Notes under the pieces: model-generated
The model's input: only the letters and a program-made list of their open reading frames with translations
What the model was told of the DNA's origin: nothing
Databases searched by the model: none
Assembly (NCBI GenBank): GCA_014529385.2
Contig: CM043946.1
Coordinates: 15,021,077-15,085,076, forward strand
Reading direction: 5' to 3'
Source: Adiantum capillus-veneris
Lineage: Eukaryota > Streptophyta > Polypodiopsida > Polypodiales > Pteridaceae
Length of the DNA: 64,000 bases
Translations under genes and position numbers: made by a program
In this document: piece by piece, positions 45,701 through 60,399 of the stretch
Layout: each line of letters opens with the position of its first letter
Position numbering within the stretch: the first letter of the stretch is position 1

Positions 45701-47978
45701 TTGTGTGTGTGAGTACAAGAGAGAAAGAATGAAGCTTCTTTGATTGCACTTCCTTCCAAACCTTATACTTCATGACATCTATGGTTTAACTCCTTCATAT
45801 AGTTTTTGGAGTTCTCTCACTAACTCTCAGAGTCAAAAGCCCGGTGCTTTTCTTGCAAGACCACAAATTTCTCGACAATGTAGTATGCATATAAAAGGAA
45901 TTTTTTGTTGTTGTTGGTCATGTGTATTAGTAGCTAGTGTATCAAAACAAAGTGAAGTATGAGGTGATGTTTGCAACTCCCTTGGAGCATCCACCTTGAA
46001 GCACGATACCCTATCATCCTTAATTTTGTTTCTTTTGATGAATCTTCTCTTGATGGTCCAGGCTTAGAAACTCTACTCCAAGCCTTGTGCTCAAATGAGT
46101 TTGTCACTCTTGCCCTAGTGGTTTTTCTTTGCACACTAGTTTGGGGATCAATCAAATAAATAATGTCAAGGAACAAGTTAGTGGTTGTACATTTGTGTCT
46201 CTAAGTACCTTAGCACAATTTTCATGCTATAAATTGACCATTAGCCTAAGTCATATTGCATAGATTTTGATATATAGAACAACCCTTGTGCAATGTACTT
46301 CAGGCTATGTATAGTATTCTAGAATCTCTAAAGGGGTACAACAAATATAACTCAATGTATTATAGGAGAAAAATTATATCAAATCGGTAGAAATGAAGAA
46401 TTAAGTGACCTCAAAACGTGTCTTATACAAACAAACAAATATCAAGATTGACAAAAATTTGGAAAGAGGGTAGTGGGATCTAATCATTCTTGGACCTAAG
46501 ACTAGGGTACAACTTCTATTCAGCAGTACTAAGCTTCTTATTATTCAAAAATAGAGTAAGAGGGGCATCATCCTCAGGGAGCTTTTGGTTGGGATAGGGT
46601 TGATTGACCATATTCTAGAAAGGCTTCACTTGTTTTGGTGATGGAGAAGGCTTTCTAAACACCATCTCAACATCTATCTTCTTCAGTGTCTCACTCACAT
46701 CAAACACCAATGAGTTCATCGTGCTGGATCAACTTGCATGGGGGTGGATTCATCCTCCAAAGTTGCCCATACAATTATAGAATTGTTTCGTGAAAAGAAA
46801 ACCTAAAGCATCAAATTTTCTTGTTAAACATTGATTGGGTCTATGCAAATGAGGGTAGTATTAGTTTTCTTAGAAGAGAACAAAGTGAATGCATGATTGG
46901 GAATTTTTTGAATGGGAATTTTGGCTATGCTAAATGGGACTTTGTGGCTATGAAAATGAGGGGAGTATTAGTTTTCTTAGAAGAGAACAAAGTCAATGCA
47001 TGAGCGCATACATCTCTAGCATCCTAATGTGTCTACTTAGCAGTGGGATGAGCAACTAAAGTAGTGTAATTTTCATAACTTGCACCATCATTCACAAAAT
47101 GCCACATTATATTCTCCACAACGTTTTGAATGCCCTTTGTAAGAAGACCGCCAGCTCCATTCAATTTTTCCTTAGAATACAACCAGCAAAAAACATCAAA
47201 TTTATCCTTAGCCATGGATGGTGACTACATGTGATGCAAAAGTTGTGTGTGAAGAGAAAGAAAATGCATTAAACCAAAAGCTATAAAGCACCAATTTACA
47301 TTATAAAAAAACGTAGATAAAAACATCAAGCTACTTGCAGATTGGTGCCAATAGTGAAAATGGAGGCCAATAAGAGATTGAATCAAAATTTGACAATATC
47401 AATCTCTTTAAGGTTTCCCAAAGTCTATGTATGTCTCCCACAAGAATCACCTAGTCTTGTGAAAATGAGCCAAGAGGGTGCTGGTAAAAGGACCAAGATG
47501 TTGAAGCATACTCTAATCCCAATTTTTAGAAATAAAGTTGCAATAATGCCACAAGATTAAGGCAAAGCTCAAGCGCACATCACATACAAAGTGGTAGAAT
47601 TATGTGTCCTAATAAAAGATAAATCATGCCTTAGAATGATGGGTGTAAACACAGTCCAAAGGAAACAATCTTCTAGCATGGGGAAAAAAGTACCCCATCA
47701 GGTCTAAGTGTTCACACACATCATTACCATAATAGAAAAACATAAACATCATTATGGATGAGGTTATTATATTATTCCTACAATAAGATGCATGGGCCAT
47801 TGACTTTGAACAAAATTTGGATTGTGCTCAGACCACAAAACCACTCCTAGCTAAGCACTATAGCAACATAATATATGTTCATGAAAAAAACAATCCAAAG
47901 TCATGATGTGCCCTTTCATTGTGAGAGGAATGGTGGCATCAGCATGGATGGCAAAGCATAGCATTGATTGTGATTGTG

Positions 47979-47980
<2 letters not shown>
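45701..47980. other. Unrecognised region with degenerate minus-strand frames
   Basis: Two minus-strand stretches look like former coding sequence because long parts stay readable with isolated stops: 47215-47033 (MAKDKFDVFCWLYSKEKLNGAG, then WHFVNDGASYENYTTL) continuing toward 46,990, and 46,715-46,480 (VSETLKKIDVEMVFRKPSP, then KLPEDDAPLTLF). I recognise no family. A ~46 bp sequence with TTAGTTTTCTTAGAAGAGAA is repeated at 46851 and 46956. Confidence 0.35.
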
Positions 47981-49790
<1,810 letters not shown>

Positions 49791-49989
49791 GGTTATCTTG
49801 TCAGATCTGAACCAGCAAGTGCTTCTCTATAAAGCATAACAAGGTATAGAGAAGCATTTAGAACTAGTCCACCCAAAAGAACAAATGCATCAAATGTGGC
49901 AAACTTGGGCATGCATCCCAATTTGGCAGCACTAAAGGGACCAAAGGTAATACCCCCAATGATGACATTTACACAATAAGAACAATGCT

Positions 49990-50570
49990 TGAAATGCTTG
50001 GGTGGTGATGATTGATGAGACATAGTATGCATAATTATTTACTAATTCATTTGGTGAGAACTTTTTTTCTTCTTCTTGAAGAGAGTTAACAATGCTTTCT
50101 AGAGAAGGAATGGGTTCCTTTTCCTTAAGCACCATTACAATGTTGTCATAATGCATTGGGAGTTCCTTAAGAAGGACGTCTATCTTGTCTTCTTCCTCTG
50201 TATTGCACTCGATATAGGTGAGTTGGGTGAAAATACTTGTAAGCCTATTAACTAAGATAGATAGCCTTTCATTTTCTTGCATGATTAAGCTATAGAGTTG
50301 CATTTTTAAAGATATTGTGGAGTGCTTGGGATTTTCCCCAAAATTCTTTTCTAGAATTTTCCATGCATTCTTGAAAGTAGTGGCTTGATCTAAGTAGTGT
50401 ACTATCTCATCCGCTACACTTGTGAGAAAAATGCCCAATGCCTTTTCATCTTTAATTTGATTTTCCCTTTGTTGAGCCCTAGAAGGCGGATTATCTTCAT
50501 CTATGTGAGTGGCTATAACATTTCGAAGTCCCTTTTTCATTAAGTATCTCTTGCCTTCACTTGCCATGTA
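49990..50570 (-). pseudogene. gag: Ty1/copia Gag relic (UBN2-type)
   Basis: About 195 readable codons, starting MASEGKRYLMKKGL at 50567. Contains the helical UBN2 pattern: ALGIFLTSVADEI, then ATTFKNAWKILEKNF, SLKMQLYSLIMQENE and PMHYDNIVMVL. The frame runs to 49,932 but family resemblance ends about 50,030. No zinc knuckle, protease or polymerase follows on this strand. On the opposite strand at about 49,883-49,927 a knuckle-like CIKCGKLGHASQF appears, suggesting that the adjoining gag part was inverted. Upstream, 50.6-50.9 kb is non-coding with a 55 bp duplication. Confidence 0.75.
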
Positions 50571-50720
50571 TGGACGCCCATCCCATTGAATATGGAAATG
50601 TTATCTTATTTGCCCATAATGAATGCAAGTTAAGAATTATACAATGTAATGCAAGACAAGTATAATGGAATGGAAGAAAAAAGAGCTTGTGATAAGAAAT
50701 GGTCTTGTTATCAAGTGTTG

Positions 50721-50830
50721 AAGTTCGTTCCAAATTGAAGAAGGGTTGTATGTAGCTTCTTCCCCTTGAAGAAGGAAGTTCGTTCCAAATTGAAGAAGGG
50801 TTGTATGTAGCTTCTTCCCCTTGAAAAAGT
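50721..50830 (+). repeat. 55 bp tandem duplication
   Basis: AAGTTCGTTCCAAATTGAAG and the following ~35 bases recur at 50721 and 50776, nearly identical. Confidence 0.9.
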
Positions 50831-50909
50831 GCTGGAAATTTCTGAAGACAACTCCTTTTCTTTTTTATTTGAATTAGCTTCTCTGTTGAAGTAGACAATG
50901 GCCTCCAAA

Positions 50910-52110
50910 TTGATGTGTAGTCACCTTGAAATGTGTAGAAAAATTAGGCAATTAATGGGCTAGCTCATGTAAGCCTTAGAGTGGCTAAATATGGCATGTA
51001 AATCACATATATGGTGCTGCAATATTTTTTTAATTCTAAGATTTGAAGTAGAGAAGAAAAACTTGGATGAAAAGGAAGCTAGTTTAGCATACACATGTAG
51101 TAGAAGTAGGAAACTTTCTAGTGCTGAGGCAAGCTTTTCCATGCATGAGAACCCCCCATTTTTTTTTTCTCTTTTACCAAAAATATTTCCTATTATATAA
51201 GTTACTTTTGATTTTTTCTTCCCCTTTTCACAAACGTTTTAGCCTTTATTAAATAAATAAGACTTATGCTAATCAATCACGATGTAGCATAAATAAGTAA
51301 GCTTTCTTTGTTGATCTCTCTTTTGACCTTAAGCATTAAATATATATATTCTAAATTACATTATATATATATTTAGTATTAGTTAATATATTTTTCTTGT
51401 ATATATATTATTCCACCCTACCAAATATTTTATTCACTAGTTTTCATTTTCAAACCTCAACCCCACTTTCAAATTTCAATAATACCTCCATCTAGATGAT
51501 TGCCACTCTTTTCAAAACTCTAGGTCATGTTTTCATACACATGAAGGAGCTTACACTTGAAGGCAAGAGATAAGTCCACTCAAAGGGACCACCAAAAGAC
51601 CTTTGCAGCCACAAATAATACATTATTTGGCTGAATTTTTTAAGTAAAGAAGAACCCCGAATCTGAAGGAGCGTTCAACATGAAAGATGTAGCTCGTGAT
51701 CTCAACTTTTAGCTCAATGTTTTTCAGAATTTTTGGAGTTATGAACACGGAGATATGATTTTTGTAGTGGACCCTAGTTTTCTCGTGTAATGGTGACACA
51801 GGCCATCCCCAATTTTCTTCCCTCTAGAATGGCTATGGTTCTACAAGTCTTCAAGCATTGGAACTACGTTGATGGAGAGCATGAGATAGCACCACCACTG
51901 CCAGAGGAAGGTGCGAGTGTTGCACAAATTAAAACATTTAAAGATTGGAGCCAAGAAGTTTTCAGGATTTCAAAGTTATGGTTGAAAAACATACTAGGAA
52001 ACATGTAAAGTACCCAACGTTAGATGGAGGGCGAGAATACTTCTTCCATTAGGAAGAAAATGGAGTCTAGGAGAGCCTCTTTATTTGGCATTTTAAGGAG
52101 TCAAACCTTT
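50910..52110. other. Region with no recognisable gene
   Basis: AT-rich spacer upstream of the TTAA element. The small frame at 51790-52008 has no recognised family. Confidence 0.5.
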
Positions 52111-52118
52111 AGCATTAA

Positions 52119-53439
52119 CACTAGGTTGGTAACCTAACAGGACATAAAAGTGTCCTTTCAGGGTTTTAAAAAAAACCTCCAAAACCATAGTAGATCCACT
52201 CATTTTGTAAAATCCTTTCATGAGGTTATAGTTCAAGGTCTACTATACATGGAAAAAATAAGAAGCTTGTAAAATTTCTCATCTTTTGGTCACACCAAGC
52301 CTCCAAAGTTGATGGACCAATACATTTTCATCAAAATAGTCATTTCTTACGTTTTGTTGCATAAAAATAAGATTAGGAATTTTTGTAGGACTTGAGATAA
52401 ATTCCCTAGTTAACTTCAATGGGTTGGTGATCCAAACATATGATTGCTTCTCACTCACTATTTTTTGTTTTGCCAAAAGAAATAGGTACAAAAAAGTTGA
52501 ATTTTTACCATTCTACAAACCTATCATCAAAGTTTCTATAGCCACGCTCAATACAAATAATATATGCATGTTTTCCTAGTTCCCTATTGTCCTTTAGGTT
52601 CATAAGGAGCCATGGAGCATGTCAAAAGAATAATACATCTCTTACCAAAAGGAATCTTGGGGACAAAGATGAAGTGCTAAATACAACAAACATGAAAAAA
52701 TTGGGTTCAACATTATGAGTTGTAGAATCCCATAGAAACTATTCAATATCTAGCCAAATTTGATCCTTATGACTAGATACGGTTACTACCTACAAAATGC
52801 ATGTAGTTGTCACAAGAAACTAACAATATTGAAAAAGCTATACTTGATATACTAGAATGTTTCGTTTTCTTCTATAATTGAAAAAATCAACCATCGTTGT
52901 CTACTATACAAAATAGGGTATTAGGTGTCCCAAAACTCAAGGAATATTAGCTTTATGTTACAATATGCGACATAGAAAATCAAAACTGCATTTGGATATC
53001 ATGAAAGCCACCAAAAAATTCATAGAAGAGCTAAAATTGGCTAAAAAACAGGATTTGACAATTTTTGTAATTTGGTCATAACTTACAACTTTAACATTTA
53101 TTTCTCCCTAGAAGCATCAAGACATGTTGAGGACTACGAAAGATAGTTCTCTAGCATTATAGACCTCACAAACATGAATTCTAGAGTGGTATAGTTGCAA
53201 AAAGTTGAAAAAATCCGAAAATAGGACCCGTTTTTTCACACAGTTTAGGTTGTGAAATGTTGTGCAAGGACAAGGTTAAAGATGGAATTGATATTCCAAA
53301 AAAATGTCAAGTTTTTTTCATCTCATGAGACAAATTTCTAGATAGATAGCACCTCAAAATACATTTTGAAACTCTTGACATAATTCAAGGAAAATGGTCA
53401 CTTAACAGGACATAAAAGTGTCCCATTACCAACCTAGTG
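52119..53439 (-). mobile_element. TTAA-flanked non-autonomous DNA element, copy 2 (complete)
   Basis: 1,321 bp, opposite orientation to copy 1 and alignable with it through most of its length. Terminal inverted repeats are CACTAGGTTGGTAAC at the left and, reverse-complemented, CACTAGGTTGGTAAT at the right (14 of 15). TTAA flanks at 52115-52118 and 53440-53443. Just inside each end lies AACAGGACATAAAAGTGTCC as a direct repeat (52136 and 53404), itself an imperfect palindrome. No protein is encoded, so movement would need a transposase in trans. Confidence 0.75.
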
Positions 53440-53443
53440 TTAA

Positions 53444-53819
53444 AGAAAGAAATCAAAGGACAACTTTTGAATTAAAAACTGCTAGTTTATTTGAATTCAA
53501 ATTTTTCCTCCAAAATGAAATTTTTAATCTCGCGGGAAAAAGAATATCATGTGACACATCTATGAAAAGAGCTCAGCATGTAGATTCTAGATCTATAATC
53601 TCCCCTCAAATCGGAGATCATATGTAGGAGTTATCGAAGGACAAACATCATAAATTTATCCTCCCTCTTTTTGGCCCAGGGAGAAAAAGTGCATCCTTTG
53701 ACCACTCTTACACCGCTCTTACACACCCACCATTCTTGCACACATGGCATGTATCTATTCTTCCAAATGTTAATCACCTCCATAATCTCATGGCAAATTA
53801 AGAGGCCCTCCTAGAACCC
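53444..53819. other. Spacer with no recognisable gene
   Basis: Between the TTAA element and the copia relic. Nothing seen. Confidence 0.5.
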
Positions 53820-55145
53820 ATCATGTTCCTAATGAATGAATTCAATGGTTTTCTGAAAAAGTATGGAATTCAGAGACAATTTTTATGCAGGTATAGTCCA
53901 TAGCAAAATGGTGTTGTTGAGTAGGCACATTGTAGAAGTGGCTAGAGCATTGATAAATGAGAAGAACATGCCTCATTGTTATTGGGCTGAGGCTATTACT
54001 ACAGGTGTCTACATTATGAACAGGACCCCGATTGCTATATGTTATGACACCTGAAGAGAAGTTCAATGGTGAAAAACCAAATGTATCACATTTTAAGTGT
54101 ATGGATGTATTGCTTATGTGCATGTGCCAGATGAGCTAGAAATAAGAAGAAAAATGTGTGTTGACTGGCTATTCTCTTGAGCACAAAGGGTATAAATGCT
54201 ACAATCTTGTCACGGCTAAAGTGAGGGTGAGCAAGGATGTCGTTTTTTATGAAATGGAAATTTGGTATGATGATGTAAAATATGATTGGGGGACTGATGT
54301 AAGAGAGAATGTAGCTGCAAAAAATACAAGTGTGCAGTCATAAGTTTTGAAAGGGCCACAAGGGTCCTCTAGTGCAAGTCATGGTGAGAATCCATGGAGT
54401 GGTAGGTACATGAAAGAGTGAGTCATGCGAACTCTTCAAATGTATCACGGAAAGGCAAGGAAAAATTTGATGATGTTCCTAAGTTGCCAAGTTTGAGTGC
54501 TGGTTATGACGATGGTGATAGTAGTGGTTTTGAGAAAAGTTTGAATGATGAGTTTGGCATACCCTCTATGAAGAATCCATGTGCAAGAAGAATGCAAGCA
54601 GGGAATAGGGCACTTGGAAGTAATCCTAGACCATGCGATAAAAAAGATAAAGAAATCTTGTGCAAAGATTGACTTATGACAGTTATGTGGCTCGTCATTT
54701 TGCATTTATGGCAAAGCTTAGAGAGGAAATATAATCCACATTCTTGAGGATAATGCTAAGGATGAAAAATGGCGGCAAGCTATGGATGTAGAGATGGCTA
54801 CACTTGATCCAAATGGGACATGGAAATTGGTGCCATTACCAAAGGAAAAGAAGGCAATTGGATGTAAGTGGGTTTACAAAATAAATCATAATGCTGATGG
54901 TAGTGTGAGTAGGAACAAGAGTAGACTTGTGGCCAAAGGTTAAGCACAAAATTATGGGATTGATTATGAGGAGACGTTCAGCCTCATAGCTAAGATGGCT
55001 ACCATTGGTGTGTTTGTTGTAGTGGCTGCCACATTAAAATGGTTGTTGAAACAAATGGATGTAAAGAATGCATTTTTGAACGGAGACTTAGAGGAAACTG
55101 TGTAAATGGAGTAGCCACAAGGTTATGAAAATATGAGGCTACATG
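53820..55145 (+). pseudogene. pol: Ty1/copia relic III, integrase to reverse transcriptase start
   Basis: Integrase pieces: a QNGVVE stretch where the catalytic Glu lies, then ARALINEKNMPHCYWAEA and VYIMNRTP. The integrase C-terminus follows at 54,060-54,340 (GCIAYVHVPDEL, then GYKCYNLVTAKV). Reverse transcriptase begins near 54,750: WRQAMDVEMATLDPNGTW, then GCKWVYKINHNADG, then QMDVKNAFLNGDLEE. Stops and frameshifts are frequent. The reading is cut at 55145 by the LARD insertion and resumes at 61637. No LTR was identified for this relic. Confidence 0.8.
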
Positions 55146-55276
55146 TGTAAGGCCGCGGGGGACTGGACCCTGCAACTCTCCACCCAACCATGCCATATAT
55201 AGACTCCTAGCCCCTAAATATAGCGTCCCTTGACCGCATGTCCATCCTGGACCTTGGCCCTGCCCTTGGCCTGACA
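55146..55276 (-). repeat. 3' LTR of the LARD-like element
   Basis: 131 bp. On the minus strand starts TGTCAGGCCAAGG, ends GGCCTTACA, with TATATATGG inside. Confidence 0.9.
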
Positions 55277-55605
55277 TTACTCCCCCCTTGGAGAAGCGTT
55301 TTCGTCCTCCAAAACACAAGTGGTAGTATCTTCGTAAGAACACTGATGTTTTCCTTATTGGCATCCTCTACACGGGCCAATTGTCCATATGACCGATACC
55401 TGGTGCAGTGAGGAGGTTCAATGAAACCAAGAGCAACATCTTGATTTTCAACATTTTTGCCCTTTTGCAACCACCCGTATCTAAATGGTAACTCATGTGA
55501 GTATCTTGAAAAGCTCATAGCTACTGAAAGATAGAATAGGAGTGTCCTCATGTCAGACTTCTGAACCTTTTGGAACACACAGAACCACATGTTCACCCCT
55601 AACAA
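55207..55605 (-). other. Open frame near the LARD 3' end, function unknown
   Basis: 133 codons with no stop that cross the polypurine tract and run into the LTR. The latter part (LTKILPLVFWRTKTLLQGG) resembles the tail of some LTR-element polyproteins that end at the polypurine tract, so it may be a last trace of pol. I could not identify a domain. Confidence 0.25.
55277..55295 (-). other. Polypurine tract of the LARD-like element
   Basis: The minus strand reads CCAAGGGGGGAGTAA against the 3' LTR. Confidence 0.75.
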
Positions 55606-56291
55606 AGGTTACATGCCAACATACTCTGTCAGCACACCTACTAAGTCCTTGACTTATGAAGCTGTCGGTATCCAGCCCCACCACAACAGGTGTTCAAAGT
55701 TGAAAACCTAACCGAAGCAAATTCTAGAATAAGGAGAGAATCACCTATTCAGAATGCATTGTGCTAACGTATGATCTTAGCAGATCCTTTAGCACGGTTT
55801 ACTAACATATGCGCTTAGCATATCCTTTAGTACTAAATAGAATACTTGTAAGCTGCCCATCCAACGTGGGATGAATAACAGCAGTAAGAGTGAGGTACTT
55901 TCCCCAACCAGTTAGAGACAGTCTTTCACGACTGACGACAAACTATGACTCAACCATTGAGTATCTAGCCATATACTCGATATGGAATGGAGACAACCAA
56001 CTAGGTTGAATGTAGATTGGAGGTTCCAGCCACCAATTACTAACATCCATACTCAGCTATCACCTTGTATGGTAGGGTGTAAACTCATACAAAATCTGCA
56101 AGAGAGATTGCACTAGCAATGAAAAAGGGTGCAGAAAGAATAAAGTCCATGGATTTGCATGCCGCTCCAAATAAATTTGTGTTAAACACTAGGGCCCATA
56201 ACACCTAGTGTGCATGCATTTAACACAAACATATCCAAACCACAATTCCATGACGAGACTTTCCACGATACTTACGTGAAAATCCTGCAAC

Positions 56292-56465
56292 AAAGTTGGA
56301 CCATAATAGAATGTGACAACCCGGTCACACCTAGGAACCAACCATGAGACCTTCTCATGAACGTAGCATAATTTGCAGCAAAAGTTGGACCATAATAGAA
56401 TGTGACAACCCGGTCACACCTAGGAACCAACCGTGAGACATTCTCATGAACGTAGCATACTTTGC
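56292..56465 (+). repeat. 89 bp tandem duplication in the LARD
   Basis: AAAGTTGGACCATAATAGAA and the following ~69 bases occur twice in a row, differing at only a few positions. Confidence 0.9.
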
Positions 56466-57063
56466 TATATGTAGAAACGACCTTCTGTTAAGGTGGTTTC
56501 ACAGCACTTGTAATCACAACAAGTCTGTACTTAGTACCCGACAATTTTTGGCCACTGAAATTGTTCCTGATACTGTGTGCGTCAATTGGTCTAATGAATG
56601 GATACGACCAGCACCTAGGGACTTCGTCGCGACACATCATTTCGAATTAGACGCCAGTGTCAGTCCCAGAGACTCATATTCTTCACATGTGGAATATGTC
56701 TCAAGTAAGTATGCTAGGAAAAGTGACATCCATCAAGTACGAGTTGTACTTGTGTGTGGGGGTAACTACGAACACTCTACGACGCGAGTGAGAGGGACCC
56801 TCATTATCATGCTCCACACTGGCTAAACCATGCTCCTTGAGTTCCTAGACCATGTTGTATCCCATGTGACAACATGTGCCAAATCGAACCCTACAAGTAG
56901 CATTAGAAAATTTCGGAGGTCATTTGGAGGGCCTTGTAAGAAATTGTATTTCTCTCTCTAGAAACTTTTTTTAAAATGCACTTGCACCTTGTGAGTACGT
57001 CCAAAAGGACAACTAGACACTCTAAAAAGTAGATTTATATTCCCAATCGTCCTTGAAAATGGT

Positions 57064-57735
57064 CACTTTTTCAGGAGGCAGGTGCGGCGCATTCAATGTA
57101 GCTTACGTCATCACTGAAAGTTGAAAAGTCACAAACTGTCAAATAGTGATAGATTTTGAGGCTTTTGACACCACCAATGAGTCCGAAACGCCAAAATACC
57201 CTAAAAACGAATGTCTACTTGTCTCATTCCGACATCCGGAGAGGCAAAAAATGTCAAAAAACCCAAAAAAATGGGCTTTTTACTTAAGGCGCGCGAGGAG
57301 GCATTCTAAAATTCTAGAATGCCTCTCTGCGCGCCGTTAGTACAAAGCTCTTATTAGTGATTTTTGGACACTTATCTTTCAAGAAAGCCCCTTTTTAGAG
57401 GTTTTTTGACATTTTCCTCTCAAAAAGCTCCCTAAAAAGAGGAAAAAAGGGGCTTTTTACTAGCGGCACGCGAGGAGGCATTCCAAAATTTTGGAATGTC
57501 CCCTCGCACGCCGTTAGTAAAATGTTCTTTTAGGGGTTTTTGACATTTTTTGCCTCTTTGGATGTCAAAGCGAGGCAATTGGACATTCATTTCTAGGATA
57601 TTTGGGCGTTCCAGATGCATTGACAGTATCAAAAGTTTCAAAATCTTCCACCACTTGATAGTTTTGTAACTTTTTGAGTTCTAGTGATGACGTAAGCCGT
57701 ATCAAATGCACCGCATCTACCTTCTGAAAAAGGTG
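57064..57735. repeat. Foldback structure with ~270 bp inverted arms and inner palindromes
   Basis: The left arm (about 57064-57330) is the imperfect reverse complement of the right arm (about 57470-57735). Both outer ends carry CTTTTTCAG-like sequence and CTTACGTCATCAC. Each arm contains its own smaller palindrome, GAGGCATTCTAAAATTCTAG in the left and GAGGCATTCCAAAATTTTGG in the right, flanked by GCGCGC-like or GCACGC-like sequence. Resembles a foldback MITE or hairpin precursor. Confidence 0.8.
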
Positions 57736-58236
57736 CTCGCATTAAATGAAAGAGAGTGATCGTCTTCAAAGACCACTAGATTATTAAATGAGGAGAGGGA
57801 CACCTTTTATATTTTTGTTAATATCAATCTATTTTTCTACGTAACGTAGGCTCTTCTCTCATTGGAGGAGCTTATTTTCCTCTCTCTTCCAAAAGGCCCT
57901 CCAAAAGACCTCCGAAATCTCCTAATGGTTCGTAACAGCAGAAGGCAAAAAGGTAGATTGGACACTTGGCCCAAAATACTTTGTACCGACATGCCCTTGG
58001 CATGGCTCTATAACATTCAAGCGTACTTATACGTCTTGAAAAACCAAGTAAAGCATACTGAAAAAGGAATAACACCAAATCAATAGATGCGTACCTGGAG
58101 ATTTGAATGGAATGTTCACTTACTCGTATTCAAACGGAGAGGAGCACGTCTCCTACCTGAAAAAAAAAAACAGTATTGCACTGGAAACCATGGGTGTTGC
58201 CCTCGCAATCCAACCCCTTTGGTTAACATCTACGTA

Positions 58237-58412
58237 GTCAAACCCCTTGGTAAGACCCTCTGTAGAAACTGCACAACTAGCCGGTAACGGTTATCAACAT
58301 AGTCAACCGTATAGAATCTACTTTGTCAAACCACTTGGTAAGACCCTTTGTAGAAATTTCTCAACTAGCAGGTAACAGTTATCAACATAGTCAACCGTAT
58401 ACATATTGATTG
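58237..58412 (+). repeat. 88 bp diverged tandem duplication in the LARD
   Basis: GTCAAACCCCTTGGTAAGAC and the following ~68 bases recur at 58325 with several changes. Confidence 0.85.
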
Positions 58413-58950
58413 GAATCAACCAAAAGTTGAATTTTTCCACTACCGCGTGGTAGATTGCGAAATTCGTTCCTTGAAAGGCTAACTGGGAGAGATCAAACTG
58501 TGATCCTCAATGCCTATGGGATGATGTAGCAGTCACCCGCCGGGTCGTATCCCAAAACAATATGTCCATAGACACTCCGTAGTGCTATAGAGAGAACATG
58601 GAATCCACACAAGTGGACTGCCTAGCTCTTGTGGACAGCCATGCTGTCACAACTGATTGCTGCATCTATACTTCCTTGTATAGATCAGCTGCTATGAGTT
58701 GAAGATTTATCAAAAACTCAACTTGAGTAACGCACTGAAATCATGTAGTGCAAAAATGACACTGTAAACATCCTGAATGACAAGACCCTTGCTTGTCCAT
58801 TAATGTCGATGTATACTTCCCTGGGTAGATCTGTTCACTCTTGAAAACAAACACCCAAAGAATGTGAGCATTGGGATCTTACCCTAGGTCTGACAATGGC
58901 TCTTAGCCTGTGTGGCTCATAGCACTTATGTCAGTTAGTGTTCAATCCAC

Positions 58951-59048
58951 AAACCGATGAAAACTAAGTTGGATGGCGTCTTAGTCAATTTATAGCTGAA
59001 AACCGATGAAAACTAAGTTGGATGGCGTCTTAGTCAATTTATAGCTGA
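58951..59048 (+). repeat. 49 bp tandem duplication in the LARD
   Basis: AAACCGATGAAAACTAAGTT with the following ~29 bases is repeated at 59000, nearly identical. Confidence 0.9.
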
Positions 59049-60399
59049 GAGTTGAAGCACCTTGGCTTAGGCTGACTCACGAGCAAAACACATATCAAAA
59101 GCTTCTCGGAAGATTTTGATGATTCCCTTAAAGAGAGAGAGAACTAGAGACATGCTGGGCTGAGGAACTTTCCTTAAGAAACACAACCACATCTTGATCT
59201 CGGCATTGGTAGTGGTACATCATAACGGAATATCACCAGACCTAAAATGGGAGCAAAGTGATGGTCATACCAGTTCCCCAAACTTGTGTGCCAATGCCTG
59301 TGATTCCAGGTCAATGGGCAGTAACGCGACAAAAGGGAGAAGCCTTGCTTTGTGTAAAAGTGCCAAAGCACTTTGCTTTGCACAATGACACTAATTGCGA
59401 AGGAAAGTGTAAACATGGAAAAAACAAGAAAAACTTAAACTTGGCTAACCTGGTTGTTGTTGCTATAACCAGTGGTCCTGAGATTTTGTGGAAGAAATCT
59501 CGCTCAAATGTAGGTCAGAACCCTCTCTGTTGGGCAAGAGAGAGTTGGCATATATATCATATACATGCTCTGAAATATCCGGCCGTCATATGTAGAAATT
59601 TGCCTAGGACATGTGCTCATAGCATACCCCACCTACAAGATTCTTAAATTGAATCCTTGCTTCACATAAATATGTGTGTGTTGACAGCCAATAGGATGTG
59701 GCTGTAAATATCATGACATCCTATGTTGGCTTGTAGAAACAGTTCCAAGGAGTCGGCCATGCCGAGCAACTTGCTACCTTCAACAAGTCCAGTAATAGGC
59801 CTTGCCTTTGAAAGAAAATGTAACCTTTGACGAGCGTGCTCTATCAAGGTACACAGGAGAAACCATGCCTCATATAATTATGTCTGGCCTCATTGCCAAT
59901 AAATGCTATTGACGACAAATGTCATAGCGAATAGAGTCAACTATGTCGAGCATGCACAGATAATGGACCTTGTCAAATTGTACCATCTATCGAAGAGATT
60001 TGCATGACAAACTATAGGCCTTGCCTACACTTACCGTACTATAACTAGAAATGGTCATACCATACAGTTGAAAAAATTTCCCCAATGAATATGCTCCGAG
60101 CATACTCCAAATGTTAGCAGGACAAAAATGAAAGCCTGGCTTCGGACATTGTCCTTGTAAGTAGATACATGCCATGCATGATAAAAAGTCGCAAGGGTTA
60201 ACTCTGGAGTGGTGTAAGCAACACCACAGTGGTGTATGCACGTAATGAGCCTTGCTCAATGATCAGAACAACATGCTGAAGACGAAGTGAGCCGTGCTCC
60301 AGCATACATTTAACAGCTGCACACTGAGAATGAATCAAACAAGAAAAGTGCAACAAATCGTCATACCTTGTCTTAGAAGTGTAGCGACGAATATTATTC

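Noticed and set aside
52115-53443. Assignment to the CACTA superfamily from the CACTAGG ends
   Set aside because: CACTA elements make 3 bp duplications. Here the flanks are TTAA on both sides, and the interrupted gypsy frame of copy 1 confirms TTAA, TTA or TA.
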